This document shows positions 18,515 through 27,162 of a stretch of 64,000 bases of DNA, one piece after another. A model generated the notes under the pieces. The model did not search any database and was not told the origin of the DNA. It saw only the letters and a list, made by a program, of their open reading frames with translations. Positions within the stretch are counted from its first letter, which is position 1; every line of letters begins with the position of its first letter. The stretch is from Alphaproteobacteria bacterium (GTDB lineage Bacteria; Pseudomonadota; Alphaproteobacteria; Rhodospirillales; Rhodospirillaceae), in contig JAUVUZ010000012.1 in assembly GCA_030604885.1 (NCBI GenBank), positions 33,705-97,704 on the forward strand, in the 5' to 3' direction. Made by a program: the position numbers and the translations under genes.

Positions 18515-19555
18515 TCAGAACACGAACGCGGCTTCCGGCGGCGCGGCGACCCGCACCAGCGCGCCCGGGGGCGCGGCCTCCCCGGCGGCGGCGCGCACGC
18601 GCAGCGGCTCGGCGAGGGCGTCGGCGGCGACGCGGATCTGCCGCGCCTCGCCGAGGAAGGATTGCCCCACCACCCGCCCGGCCAGGCCCGGCTCGCCCTC
18701 GCCCACCAGGCGCAGGGCGTGGGGGCGGAGGTAGGCGGTGGCGGCGCCGCCCTCGGCGATGGCGGGGGAGCGGAAGCGCCCGAGCGGGGTTTCCAGCCAG
18801 CCGCCGCGGCAGACGCCGGGGATCTTGTTGCAGGGGCAGAAGAACTCGGCGGCGAAGGCGCACGCCGGGCGGTCGTAGAGATCCGGCCCGGTGCCGATCT
18901 GGAGAATCCGGCCGCCCGCCATCAGCGCCACCCGGTCGCCCTCGGCCAGGGCCTCCTGCGGGTCGTGGGTGACGATCAGCGCGGCGATGCCGAGGTCGCG
19001 CAGCACCGCCAGGGTTTCCTCGCGCACCCCTTCGCGCAGGCGGCGGTCCAGCGCCGAGAACGGCTCGTCCATCAGCAGCAGGCGCGGCCGGGGCGCCAGC
19101 GCGCGGGCGAGGGCGACGCGCTGCTGCTCGCCGCCCGAGATCTGGTGCGGGTAGCGCCGCGCCAGGGCGGCGATGCCGAGGCGCTCCAGCAGGTCGGCCA
19201 CCCGCGCCTCGGCCTCGGCGCGCGGCAGGCGGCGCAGGCCGAAGCCGACGTTCTCGGCGACGCGCAGGTGGGGGAACAGGGCGTGGTCCTGGAACATCAG
19301 GCCGACGCCGCGCCGCTCCGGCGGCACCTCGACGCCGGGGGCGGCGACGGTTTCGCCGTCGAGGACGATGGACCCGGAGTCGATCGGCACGATCCCCGCG
19401 ATCGCCCGCAGCAGCGTGGTCTTGCCGCAGCCCGACTGGCCGACCAGGGCGACGATCTCGCCCCGTGCCACGGCGAGCGACAGGTCGCGCAGCGCGAGAG
19501 TGGCGCCGAAGCGCCGCGACACGCCCGCCACGGAGAGAAAAGGTTCGTCCGCCAT
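18515..19555 (-). CDS. fbpC: Ferric iron ABC transporter ATPase
   Basis: A 346-residue ABC ATPase with Walker A GQSGCGKTT (about residues 39-47), signature ISGGEQQR, Walker B LLLMDEPFSALD and the His switch VTHD. A C-terminal TOBE-like domain follows, as in FbpC. A segment near residue 240 contains CPCNKIPGVC, a cluster of three cysteines seen in some FbpC proteins. It powers FbpAB. ATG 19555 was chosen over ATG 19642 because it has GGGAG upstream and begins the conserved domain. First gene of the operon. Confidence 0.9.
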   Translation of the reverse strand: MADEPFLSVAGVSRRFGATLALRDLSLAVARGEIVALVGQSGCGKTTLLRAIAGIVPIDSGSIVLDGETVAAPGVEVPPERRGVGLMFQDHALFPHLRVAENVGFGLRRLPRAEAEARVADLLERLGIAALARRYPHQISGGEQQRVALARALAPRPRLLLMDEPFSALDRRLREGVREETLAVLRDLGIAALIVTHDPQEALAEGDRVALMAGGRILQIGTGPDLYDRPACAFAAEFFCPCNKIPGVCRGGWLETPLGRFRSPAIAEGGAATAYLRPHALRLVGEGEPGLAGRVVGQSFLGEARQIRVAADALAEPLRVRAAAGEAAPPGALVRVAAPPEAAFVF

Positions 19556-19620
19556 CGCCGACTCCCAGGATCGTTGGGGTCTTTCCCTGTAGCAGAAGCG
19601 GAGGGGCGGGACAACGGGAA

Positions 19621-19641
19621 TGCGATTGAATATCAATCGCA
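19621..19641. promoter_or_regulatory. Perfect palindrome upstream of fbpC, probable iron-responsive operator
   Basis: TGCGATTGA, a 3-base spacer ATA, and TCAATCGCA form a perfect 9-bp inverted repeat. It lies 66 bp upstream of the fbpC start codon and 83 bp upstream of gabD. On the fbpC strand it sits where a -10 element would be if TAGACA (19660-19655) is the -35. Fur- or Irr-type control is likely for an iron importer, but the sequence is not a classical Fur box. Control of gabD cannot be excluded. Confidence 0.5.
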
Positions 19642-19659
19642 TGATCCGGGCTATTGTCT

Positions 19660-19672
19660 AATTTTTTAAACA
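19660..19672. promoter_or_regulatory. 13-bp motif shared with the polyamine operon promoter
   Basis: AATTTTTTAAACA lies 51 bp before the gabD start and recurs exactly, in the opposite orientation, at 23553-23565 before the polyamine ABC operon. In this very GC-rich sequence a shared A/T-rich 13-mer before two functionally linked operons is notable. It may be a regulator site or merely promoter-core DNA. Confidence 0.4.
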
Positions 19673-19723
19673 GAGGTACCGTTGCGCGGATCGACACCCG
19701 CTTCCTTGCACGAGGTATGCCGC

Positions 19724-21187
19724 ATGAGCCTTGTATCCGACGTCTCCCTCCTGCGCGCCCAGGCGTATGTGGACGGCGCGTGGCGCGACGCCGCCTCGGG
19801 CCAGACCTTTCCGGTGCTCGATCCGGCCACCGGCGAGACGGTGGGCCGGGTCGCCGACCTCTCCCCCGGCGAGGTGGCGGAGGCGGTGGACGCCGCCGCC
19901 GCCGCCTTCCCCGCCTGGGCCGCGCAAACCGCCAAGGCGCGGGCGGCGATCCTGCGCAAGTGGTACGAGCTGATCCTCGCCCACGCCGACGACCTGGCGG
20001 CGCTGATGACCGCCGAGCAGGGCAAGCCCCTGGCCGAGGCGCGGGGCGAGGTGGTCTACGGCGCGTCGTTCGTCGAGTGGTTCGCCGAGGAGGCGCGGCG
20101 CGTCTACGGCGACGTTGTCCCCAGCCCCAAGGCCGACAGCCGCATCCTGGTGCTCAAGCAGCCGATCGGCGTGGTGGCGGCGATCACCCCCTGGAACTTC
20201 CCCAACGCGATGATCACTCGCAAGGTGGCGCCCGCCCTCGCCGCCGGGTGCTCGGTGGTGGTCAAGCCCGCCGCCGAGACGCCGCTTTCGGCCCTGGCGC
20301 TGGCCGAGCTGGCGCACCGCGCCGGGGTGCCGAAGGGGGTGTTCAACGTCGTCACCGCCGCGCGCGGCGCCACCGTCGGCAAGGTGCTGTGCGAAAGCCC
20401 GAAGGTGGCCAAGCTGTCGTTCACCGGCTCCACCGAGGTGGGCAAGATCCTGATGCGCGACTGCGCCGCGACGGTGAAGAAGCTCAGCCTCGAGCTGGGC
20501 GGCAACGCGCCGTTCATCGTCTTCGACGACGCCGACCTCGACGCCGCGGTGGTCGGCGCGATGGCCTCGAAATACCGCAACGCCGGGCAGACCTGCGTGT
20601 GCGCCAACCGCTTCCTGGTGCAGGACGGCGTCTACGACGCGTTCGCCGAAAAGCTCGGCGCGGCGGTGGCGAAGCTCAAGGTGGGCGCGGGCACCGCGCC
20701 CGGCGTCACCCAGGGGCCGCTCATCAACGCCGCGGCGGTGGACAAGGTGGAGGCCCTGGTGGCCGACGCCCTCGGCAAGGGTGCCCGCGCCCTGACCGGC
20801 GGCGCGCGGGCGGCGGGCGCGGGCACCTTCTACCCGCCCACCATCCTCGCCGGGGCGACGCCGGAGATGGACCTGTTCGCCGAGGAAATCTTCGGTCCGG
20901 TGGCGCCGCTCTACCGCTTTTCCACCGAGGCGGAGGCGGTGGAACTGGCCAACCGCACCCGCTTCGGCCTCGCCGCCTATTTCTACAGCCGCGACGTGGG
21001 GCGGATCTTCCGCGTCGCCGAGGCGCTGGAATACGGCATCGTCGGCATCAACGAGGGGCTGGTGTCCACCGCCGAGGCGCCCTTCGGCGGTGTCAAGGAA
21101 TCCGGCCTCGGGCGCGAAGGCTCGAAGTACGGCATCGAGGATTTCCTCGAGGTGAAATATCTCTGCGTCGGCGGCCTCGATGCCTGA
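19724..21187 (+). CDS. gabD: Succinate-semialdehyde dehydrogenase (NADP+)
   Basis: A 487-residue aldehyde dehydrogenase (E. coli GabD 482). The motifs are clear: PWNFPNAM with the catalytic Asn, FTGSTEVGK for NADP binding, the general-base Glu in LELGGNAP, and the nucleophile in GQTCVCANRF, the form typical of GabD. It oxidises succinate semialdehyde to succinate, closing the GABA degradation path. ATG 19724 has CGAGG upstream; an in-frame ATG at 19682 lies before the conserved region. gabT starts 28 bp downstream and is surely co-transcribed. Confidence 0.93.
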   Translation: MSLVSDVSLLRAQAYVDGAWRDAASGQTFPVLDPATGETVGRVADLSPGEVAEAVDAAAAAFPAWAAQTAKARAAILRKWYELILAHADDLAALMTAEQGKPLAEARGEVVYGASFVEWFAEEARRVYGDVVPSPKADSRILVLKQPIGVVAAITPWNFPNAMITRKVAPALAAGCSVVVKPAAETPLSALALAELAHRAGVPKGVFNVVTAARGATVGKVLCESPKVAKLSFTGSTEVGKILMRDCAATVKKLSLELGGNAPFIVFDDADLDAAVVGAMASKYRNAGQTCVCANRFLVQDGVYDAFAEKLGAAVAKLKVGAGTAPGVTQGPLINAAAVDKVEALVADALGKGARALTGGARAAGAGTFYPPTILAGATPEMDLFAEEIFGPVAPLYRFSTEAEAVELANRTRFGLAAYFYSRDVGRIFRVAEALEYGIVGINEGLVSTAEAPFGGVKESGLGREGSKYGIEDFLEVKYLCVGGLDA

Positions 21188-21215
21188 CGCGCTTGGAAAA
21201 TCAGGAGAAACCGGA

Positions 21216-22511
21216 ATGACCAACGGGAGCAACGCCGCCCTCCAGGCGCGGCGGGAGGCGGCGGTGCCGCGCGGCGTTTCGACGATGCTGCCGGTGTTCG
21301 CGGCGCGGGCGGAAGGCTCGGAGATCTGGGATGTGGAGGGCAACCGCTACATCGATTTCGCCGCGGGTATCGCGGTGCTCAACACCGGCCACAACCACCC
21401 CAGGATCAAGGCGGCGGTGGCGGCGCAGCTCGACGCCTTCAGCCACACCTGCTTCCAGGTGATGCCCTACGCGGGCTACATCGAACTGGCGGAAAAGCTC
21501 AACGCCGCCGCACCGATGCCGGGCGAAAAGCAGACGATCTTCCTCTCCACCGGCGCCGAGGCGGTGGAGAACGCGGTGAAGATCGCCCGCAACGCCACCG
21601 GCCGCTCGGGCGTGATCGCCACCACCGGCGGCTTCCACGGCCGCACCCTGATGGCGATGGCGCTCACCGGCAAGGTGGCGCCCTACAAGGTGGGCTACGG
21701 GCCGTTCCCCTCCGAGGTCTACCACATCCCCTATCCGGACCCGTTCCACGGCGTCACCGTCGCCCAGTCGTTGGCCGCCATCGCCGCCCTGTTCAAGGGC
21801 GACGTGGACCCGCAGCGGATCGCCGCGATCATCGTCGAGCCGGTGCAGGGGGAGGGCGGCTTCGTCGTCGCCCCGGCGGAATGGCTGCGCGCGCTGCGGG
21901 CGATCTGCGACGAGCACGGCATCGTCCTGATCGCCGACGAAATCCAGACCGGCTTCGCCCGCACCGGCAAGATGTTCGCGATCGAGCATTCGGGTGTGGC
22001 GCCGGACCTGATGACCGTCGCCAAGTCGCTGGCGGGCGGCTTCCCGCTCTCCGCCGTGATCGGGCGCAAGGCGCTGATGGAGAGTTCGCAGCCCGGCGGC
22101 CTCGGCGGCACCTACGCGGGCGCGCCGCTCGCCTGCGCCGCGGGCCTCGCGGTGATGGACGTGATCGCCGAGGAGAACCTGTGCGCACGCGCCGAGGCCC
22201 TGGGCGCCCGGCTCAAGGCGCGCCTCGCCGCGATGGCGGCGAAGAACGCCTTCGCCTGCATCGGCGACGTGCGCGGCCTCGGCGCGATGGTGGCGATGGA
22301 ACTGGTGAAGGACCGCGTCACCCGCGAACCGGCGCCGGAGCTGACCAAGGCCCTGGTCGCCAAGGCCGCCGCCAAGGGGCTGGTGATCCTCTCCTGCGGC
22401 ACCTACGGCAACGTCATCCGCTTCCTCGCGCCGCTCACCACGTCCGACGCGGTTCTCGACGAGGGTCTGGACATCCTCGAATCCTGCCTCGCCGACCTCA
22501 CCGCCGCCTGA
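21216..22511 (+). CDS. gabT: 4-aminobutyrate aminotransferase
   Basis: A 431-residue class III PLP aminotransferase (E. coli GabT 426). It has FAAGIAVLNTGHNHP near the N-terminus, STGAEAVENAVKIAR for phosphate binding, GGFHGRTL, the cofactor Asp in ADEIQTGFARTG, and the PLP lysine in VAKSLAGGFPL. It moves the amino group of GABA to 2-oxoglutarate, giving succinate semialdehyde for GabD. ATG 21216 has AGGAG 8 bases upstream; the in-frame ATG at 21180 overlaps gabD and has no such site. Confidence 0.93.
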   Translation: MTNGSNAALQARREAAVPRGVSTMLPVFAARAEGSEIWDVEGNRYIDFAAGIAVLNTGHNHPRIKAAVAAQLDAFSHTCFQVMPYAGYIELAEKLNAAAPMPGEKQTIFLSTGAEAVENAVKIARNATGRSGVIATTGGFHGRTLMAMALTGKVAPYKVGYGPFPSEVYHIPYPDPFHGVTVAQSLAAIAALFKGDVDPQRIAAIIVEPVQGEGGFVVAPAEWLRALRAICDEHGIVLIADEIQTGFARTGKMFAIEHSGVAPDLMTVAKSLAGGFPLSAVIGRKALMESSQPGGLGGTYAGAPLACAAGLAVMDVIAEENLCARAEALGARLKARLAAMAAKNAFACIGDVRGLGAMVAMELVKDRVTREPAPELTKALVAKAAAKGLVILSCGTYGNVIRFLAPLTTSDAVLDEGLDILESCLADLTAA

Positions 22512-22518
22512 CGGCCCC

Positions 22519-22550
22519 GCCCGCGCCGCCTCCCGGCGCGGGCGCCTCTT
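22519..22550 (+). terminator. Probable terminator of gabDT
   Basis: A perfect 10-bp GC stem (GCCCGCGCCG at 22519-22528, loop CCTCC, complement at 22534-22543) begins 8 bp after the gabT stop. It is followed by a short T-rich tail (GCCTCTTT). The tail is weak for an intrinsic terminator, so it may act mainly to protect the message end. Confidence 0.5.
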
Positions 22551-22608
22551 TCAGTCGCAACGGCCCGTGCGGGTGTCTCCGGCAGGACCCGCGCCCGCCT
22601 TCAAAAGT

Positions 22609-23284
22609 CGTCACCTCCGGCCCGACCGGGGGTCCATGTGCCCTCCGGCAATGCCCTGAGGGTTTGGGTTTCCGAACGTGGAAACCAAAACCCGTGGATG
22701 CCCGCCTGCGCGGGCATGACGAGGTGTGGCGGCGGGCGTCTGCACGGGTTTCGATGGTGCCATGAGGTGCCGTAGGTTCCGTGCGTCGTCTTGGGCTGCC
22801 CCACGGCCTCCGGCCCCGTTTCCCCGGCCTTCCTTGCCTGTTCCGCCCGCAGAACCCGCGCCCGCCCTATCCCCAAACGCATCGTCACCCCCGGCTCGAC
22901 CGGGGGTCCATGTGTCCGCCGATAATGCCCTTAGGGGGTCACGTCCCGGTTTCCCGACCATGGGGCGCAGCCGTGGATGCCCGCCTGCGCGGGCATGACG
23001 ATGGGGGGGCGGTGGCGGGGGCGTCTGCGCGGTCGACGTCGCCAAGCGGCGTCGTAGGTTCTGCGCGTCGCCCTCGGGCTGTCCCACGGTCTCCGGTCCC
23101 ATTTTCCCGGCCTTCCGTGCCCGTTTCGCCCACAGGACACGCGCCCAGCCCTCCTCCAACAACATCGTCACCCCCGGCTCGACCGGGGGTCCATGTGTCC
23201 GCCGACGATGTCCTGAGGGGGTTACGGCCCGGTATTCCGAGCGTGGGGCAACGGCCGTGGATGCCCGCCTGCGCGGGCATGACG
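22609..23284. repeat. Three tandem copies of a ~280-bp unit with paired palindromes (type B)
   Basis: Three elements at 22609-22721, 22883-23000 and 23166-23284 each start CGTCAC-palindrome-TCCATG and end TGGATGCCCGC-palindrome-TGACG. The DNA between elements is also similar (for example both spacers contain GTCTGC..CGTAGGTTC..GGCCTTCC), so the whole unit is repeated with spacings of 274 and 283 bp. The left stem is ACC(C/T)CCGG-type with a 5-base loop; the right is ATGCCCGC with loop GCAG read in reverse. No gene is visible from 22512 to 23643; this array fills most of that gap. Confidence 0.85.
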
Positions 23285-23643
23285 AGGTGGGGGCGGGTAT
23301 AGGCGCGGTTTCGGGTGAGACGCGGTGCGGTTGCCGAGGGGCGGGGCAAGCGATTCGGGGGTGAAATCGCGGCGGGGGCGGCGTGGGAAGGGTTTTGCGA
23401 ACCGGACGCGTTCGATCAAAAAACCGGCAGCGACCGCCTTGGGGTACGGCGATGGGCGCGCGGCGGCTAGGGTTTTTGCGGCGAGAAAATGCGCAAAATT
23501 TATGCATAAAATCCCACAAAAGATTTCAGCACAAAAAACGTGCGAATCCTCTTGTTTAAAAAATTGAACGTGGCATGCTGGTTTCGTCGCCCGGAGCGGG
23601 GGTTTCCGGCGCGGCGAGGACCCGCCTTCCGAGGATGCGCCGA
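23285..23643 (+). promoter_or_regulatory. A/T-rich leader upstream of the polyamine ABC operon
   Basis: After the repeat array the composition falls sharply in GC between about 23400 and 23575, which marks this as the promoter region of the next operon. It holds a perfect 12-bp palindrome TTTATGCATAAA (23499-23510) and the motif TGTTTAAAAAATT (23553-23565) shared with the gabD promoter. No confident -35/-10 pair was found and no gene is visible. Confidence 0.5.
23553..23565. promoter_or_regulatory. 13-bp motif shared with the gabD promoter
   Basis: TGTTTAAAAAATT is the exact reverse complement of 19660-19672 upstream of gabD. It lies 78 bp before the start of the polyamine ABC ATPase gene. 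A PuuR-like regulator encoded at 29636 is a candidate to bind both, but no known consensus was matched. Confidence 0.4.
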
Positions 23644-24759
23644 ATGACCGATGTTGCCCCGCAAGCCGCCGATCCGCTGGTGCGCTTTTCCGGCGTGCGG
23701 AAGACCTACGACGGCGAAACCCTGATCGTCAAAGACCTGAACCTCGAGATCCGGCGCGGCGAGTTTCTCACCCTGCTCGGCCCCTCCGGCTCGGGCAAGA
23801 CCACCACGCTGATGATGCTGGCGGGCTTCGAGGTGCCGACCGAGGGCACCATCGCGCTGGACGGCCGCTCCATCGGCGCGGTGCCGCCGCACCGCCGCGG
23901 CATCGGCATGGTGTTCCAGAACTACGCCCTGTTCCCGCACATGACGATCGAGGAGAACGTCGCCTTTCCGCTGATGGTGCGCGGCGTGCCGCGCGACGAG
24001 CGCAGCGTCAAGGCGCGCGAGGCGCTGGCGATGGTGAAGCTCGACGCCCTGTGGCGCCGCCGCCCGGCGCAGCTCTCGGGCGGCCAGCAGCAGCGCGTCG
24101 CGCTCGCCCGCGCCCTGGTGTTCGCGCCGCAGCTGGTGCTGATGGACGAGCCGCTCGGCGCCCTCGACAAGCAACTGCGCGAACACATGCAGATGGAGAT
24201 CAAGCACATCCACCAGTCCCTCGGCGTCACCGTGGTCTACGTCACCCACGACCAGACCGAGGCGCTGACGATGTCGGACCGCATCGCGGTGTTCAGCGAC
24301 GGCGTGATCCAGCAGCTCGATACCCCCCAGGGCCTCTACGAGCGGCCGTGCAACCGCTTCGTCGCCAGCTTCATCGGCGAGAACAACACCCTGATGGGCA
24401 CGGTGGAGGAGATGCTGCCGCACGGCTTCTGCCGGGTGCGGCTGGCGGACGGGCATTACGTCACCGCCGCGGCGGTCAACGTCGCCGGGGTGGGCGCCGC
24501 CACCGCGCTCTCGATGCGGCCGGAGAAGGTGCACATCGAGGGTCTGGGCGCCGCCCACGTCAACCGCCTGATGGGCACGGTCAAGGACACCGTCTACCAC
24601 GGCGACCACGTCCGCGTGCGCCTGAGCGTCGCGGGCAACCCCGAGTTCGTGGTGAAGATGCGCTTCCGCCCCGGGCGCCCGATGCCCGAGGCGGGCGAGC
24701 GGGTGGCGGTGGCGTTCTCCGCCGAGGATTGCCGGGCGCTCGACGCGCCCGCCGAATGA
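23644..24759 (+). CDS. potA: Polyamine-type ABC transporter ATPase
   Basis: A 371-residue ABC ATPase with Walker A GPSGSGKTT, signature LSGGQQQR, Walker B LVLMDEPLGALD, the His switch VTHD, and a C-terminal TOBE domain (SMRPEKVHIEG). This is the PotA/PotG layout of spermidine/putrescine importers. ATG 23644 is preceded by GAGGA at fair spacing; ATG 23635 sits directly on that site and ATG 23575 is far upstream. It heads an operon with a binding protein and two permeases. The exact substrate is not determined; gabDT nearby favours putrescine or a related amine. Confidence 0.87.
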   Translation: MTDVAPQAADPLVRFSGVRKTYDGETLIVKDLNLEIRRGEFLTLLGPSGSGKTTTLMMLAGFEVPTEGTIALDGRSIGAVPPHRRGIGMVFQNYALFPHMTIEENVAFPLMVRGVPRDERSVKAREALAMVKLDALWRRRPAQLSGGQQQRVALARALVFAPQLVLMDEPLGALDKQLREHMQMEIKHIHQSLGVTVVYVTHDQTEALTMSDRIAVFSDGVIQQLDTPQGLYERPCNRFVASFIGENNTLMGTVEEMLPHGFCRVRLADGHYVTAAAVNVAGVGAATALSMRPEKVHIEGLGAAHVNRLMGTVKDTVYHGDHVRVRLSVAGNPEFVVKMRFRPGRPMPEAGERVAVAFSAEDCRALDAPAE

Positions 24760-24822
24760 CGCACGCGTTGGGTCCACACATCGCGGAGAGGGCGCCTCTC
24801 CGCCCGCAGGGGAGCACGAAGC

Positions 24823-25869
24823 ATGGGTAAGAGGATTTCGACCGCCGCCCTGGCCGCGGCGTTGGCGATCGGCGGAGCGGCCGTCGCCGAGGCCCGCGAC
24901 CTGACCGTGGTGGGCTGGGGCGGGGCGTTCCAGGAGGCGCAGAAGGAGGTGTACTTCCACCCCTTCACCGCCAAGACCGGCATCAAGATGAGCGACGAAT
25001 CCTGGGACGGCGGCATCGGCGTGCTGCGCGCCAAGGTGGAGGGCGGCAACGCCACCTGGGACGTGGTCGAGGTGGAATCCGACGAGTTGGCGGTGGGCTG
25101 CGAGGAAGGCCTGTTCGTGCCGCTCGACTGGGCGAAGATCGGCGGCAAGGACGCCTATCTCCCCGACGCGGTGCACGAGTGCGGCGTCGGCACGATCGCC
25201 TACGACTTCGTGTTGGGCTACGACAAGGACCGCCTCAAGACCCCGCCGACCAGCTGGGCCGACTTCTTCGACACCCAGAAGTTCCCCGGCAAGCGCGCCC
25301 TGCGCGGCGGCGCCAAGTCCACCCTCGAGTTCGCGCTGATCGGCGACGGCGTGCCGCCCAAGGACGTCTACAAGGTGCTCGCCACCCCCGAGGGCGTGGA
25401 CCGCGCCTTCAAGAAGCTCGACAGCATCAAGAAGGACCTGATCTTCTGGAAGGCGGGCGCGCAGCCGCCGCAGTTGCTCGCCTCGGGCGAGGTGGTGATG
25501 ACCTCGGTCTACAACGGCCGCATCGACGCCGCCAACCAGAACGACCGCCGCAACTTCGGCATCGTCTGGAACGGCGCCCTGTTCACCGTGGACAGCTGGG
25601 TGATCCTCAAGGGCTCGCCCAACGTCGAGAGCGCCTACAAGTTCCTCGACTTCGTCGGCAAGCCCGAGACCCAGGCGAAGCTCACCCCGGCGATCGCCTA
25701 CGGCCCGACCGCGGCGGGCGCCGCCAAATACATCGACCCCAAGCGCCTGCCCGACATGCCGACGGCGCCCGACAACATGAAGACTATCGTCACCATCGAC
25801 CCGGCGTTCTGGCTGGAGAACATCGACCGCCTCAACGACCGCTTCAACACCTGGGCGGCCGCCAACTGA
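24823..25869 (+). CDS. potD: Polyamine-type ABC transporter substrate-binding protein
   Basis: A 348-residue periplasmic protein with a signal peptide ending near residue 24 (VAEARD before LTVVGWGG). The mature start LTVVGWGGAFQEAQK and motifs WDVVEVESDEL, GTIAYDFVLGYDKDRL and WNGALFTVDSWVI belong to the PotD/PotF extracellular solute-binding family. It delivers the substrate to the two permeases encoded next. The start follows a GGGGAG. A strong hairpin follows its stop (25880-25906), as after tctC. Confidence 0.87.
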   Translation: MGKRISTAALAAALAIGGAAVAEARDLTVVGWGGAFQEAQKEVYFHPFTAKTGIKMSDESWDGGIGVLRAKVEGGNATWDVVEVESDELAVGCEEGLFVPLDWAKIGGKDAYLPDAVHECGVGTIAYDFVLGYDKDRLKTPPTSWADFFDTQKFPGKRALRGGAKSTLEFALIGDGVPPKDVYKVLATPEGVDRAFKKLDSIKKDLIFWKAGAQPPQLLASGEVVMTSVYNGRIDAANQNDRRNFGIVWNGALFTVDSWVILKGSPNVESAYKFLDFVGKPETQAKLTPAIAYGPTAAGAAKYIDPKRLPDMPTAPDNMKTIVTIDPAFWLENIDRLNDRFNTWAAAN

Positions 25870-25879
25870 CCCACCCGTC

Positions 25880-25906
25880 CGGGGGCGCGGCATCCCCGCG
25901 CCCCCG
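25880..25906 (+). other. GC stem-loop after the binding-protein gene
   Basis: A perfect 11-bp stem (CGGGGGCGCGG at 25880-25890, loop CATCC, complement at 25896-25906) starts 10 bp after the binding-protein stop and has no T-run. It probably protects the upstream message and reduces downstream permease expression. Confidence 0.5.
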
Positions 25907-25932
25907 CCTCCCTGGCCGATGGACACCTGCCG

Positions 25933-27153
25933 ATGCGCGACACCGACACCTTGAAAGACCGCCTGCGCCGCGCCGAACGGATGCGGCAGTGGAAGGCGTT
26001 CGGCCTGATCGCGCCGCTGCTCGGGTTCCTGCTGGTGGTGTTCGTGGCGCCGATCGCGTCGATGATGCTGCGCTCGGTCCACGACACCGAACTGCGCGAG
26101 GTGTGGCCCACCGTCACCCGCGCCATCGGCGATTGGCACGACCGCACCCGGGTGCCGGGCGAGCCGGTGTTCGCCGCCCTCGCCGCCGACCTCAAGGCGA
26201 GCCAGCAGGCGAAAAGCCTGCCGGTGGCCGCCCGCCGCCTCAACTACGACCTGCGCAACGGCCGCTCGCTGGTGTTCTCCACCGCCCGCGCCCTGCCCGA
26301 AACCGCGACCAGCTGGACCGACGCGGTGACCGCCGCCAACCCCCGCTGGGCGGACCCGGAAACCTGGGGCGCGGTGGCGCGCGCCAGCGGCCCCGCCACC
26401 GGCTATTTTCTCCTCGCCGCCCTCGACCGCAACCGCACCGCCACCGGCAGGATCGTTCAGGCCCCGCCCGAGGAGGCGCTGTTCGTGGCGGTGCTGAAGC
26501 GCACCTTCGTCGTCGGCCTCGCGGTCACCGGGCTGTGCCTGCTGCTCGGCTATCCGGTGGCGTATCTCCTCGCCACCCTGCCGCCCGACCGCGGCAACCT
26601 GCTGATGATCCTGGTGTTGCTGCCGTTCTGGACGTCGCTGCTGGTGCGCACCGCCGCGTGGGTGGTGGTGTTGCAGGAGCAGGGGCTGGTGAACAACGCG
26701 CTGATCTGGCTGGGCGTGATCGACCGGCCGATGCGCCTGATCTACAACCAGGTGGGGGTGTACGTGGCGATGACCCACATCCTCCTGCCGTTCATGATCC
26801 TGCCGCTCTACTCGGTGATGAAGGCGATCCCGCCCGCCTACGTGCGCGCCGCGCGCTCCCTCGGGGCCTCGCCCACCACCGCGTTCCTGCGCGTCTACGT
26901 GCCGCAGACCCTGCCGGGGATCGGTGCGGGCGGGCTGTTGGTGTTCATCATGGCGATCGGCTACTACATCACCCCGGCGCTGGTGGGCGGCGCGGGCGAC
27001 CAGCTGATCTCCTACTTCATCGCCTACTACACCTCGTCGTCGGTCAACTGGGGCCTGGCCTCGGCCCTCGGCGCGGTGCTGCTCTCGGCGACCCTGGCGC
27101 TTTACTGGGTCTACAACCGCCTCGTCGGCGCCGACGGCGTCAAGCTCGGATAA
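25933..27153 (+). CDS. potB: Polyamine-type ABC transporter permease (PotB/PotH type)
   Basis: A 406-residue inner-membrane permease. The first membrane segment (about residues 25-45) is followed by a long periplasmic insertion of around 130 residues before the other five segments, which explains the length above the usual 280-320. The EAA loop is ARSLGASPTTAFLRVYVPQT near residue 313. Similar long PotB-like proteins occur in other alphaproteobacteria. It pairs with the permease encoded 9 bp downstream. Confidence 0.85.
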   Translation: MRDTDTLKDRLRRAERMRQWKAFGLIAPLLGFLLVVFVAPIASMMLRSVHDTELREVWPTVTRAIGDWHDRTRVPGEPVFAALAADLKASQQAKSLPVAARRLNYDLRNGRSLVFSTARALPETATSWTDAVTAANPRWADPETWGAVARASGPATGYFLLAALDRNRTATGRIVQAPPEEALFVAVLKRTFVVGLAVTGLCLLLGYPVAYLLATLPPDRGNLLMILVLLPFWTSLLVRTAAWVVVLQEQGLVNNALIWLGVIDRPMRLIYNQVGVYVAMTHILLPFMILPLYSVMKAIPPAYVRAARSLGASPTTAFLRVYVPQTLPGIGAGGLLVFIMAIGYYITPALVGGAGDQLISYFIAYYTSSSVNWGLASALGAVLLSATLALYWVYNRLVGADGVKLG

Positions 27154-27162
27154 GGGGGAACC

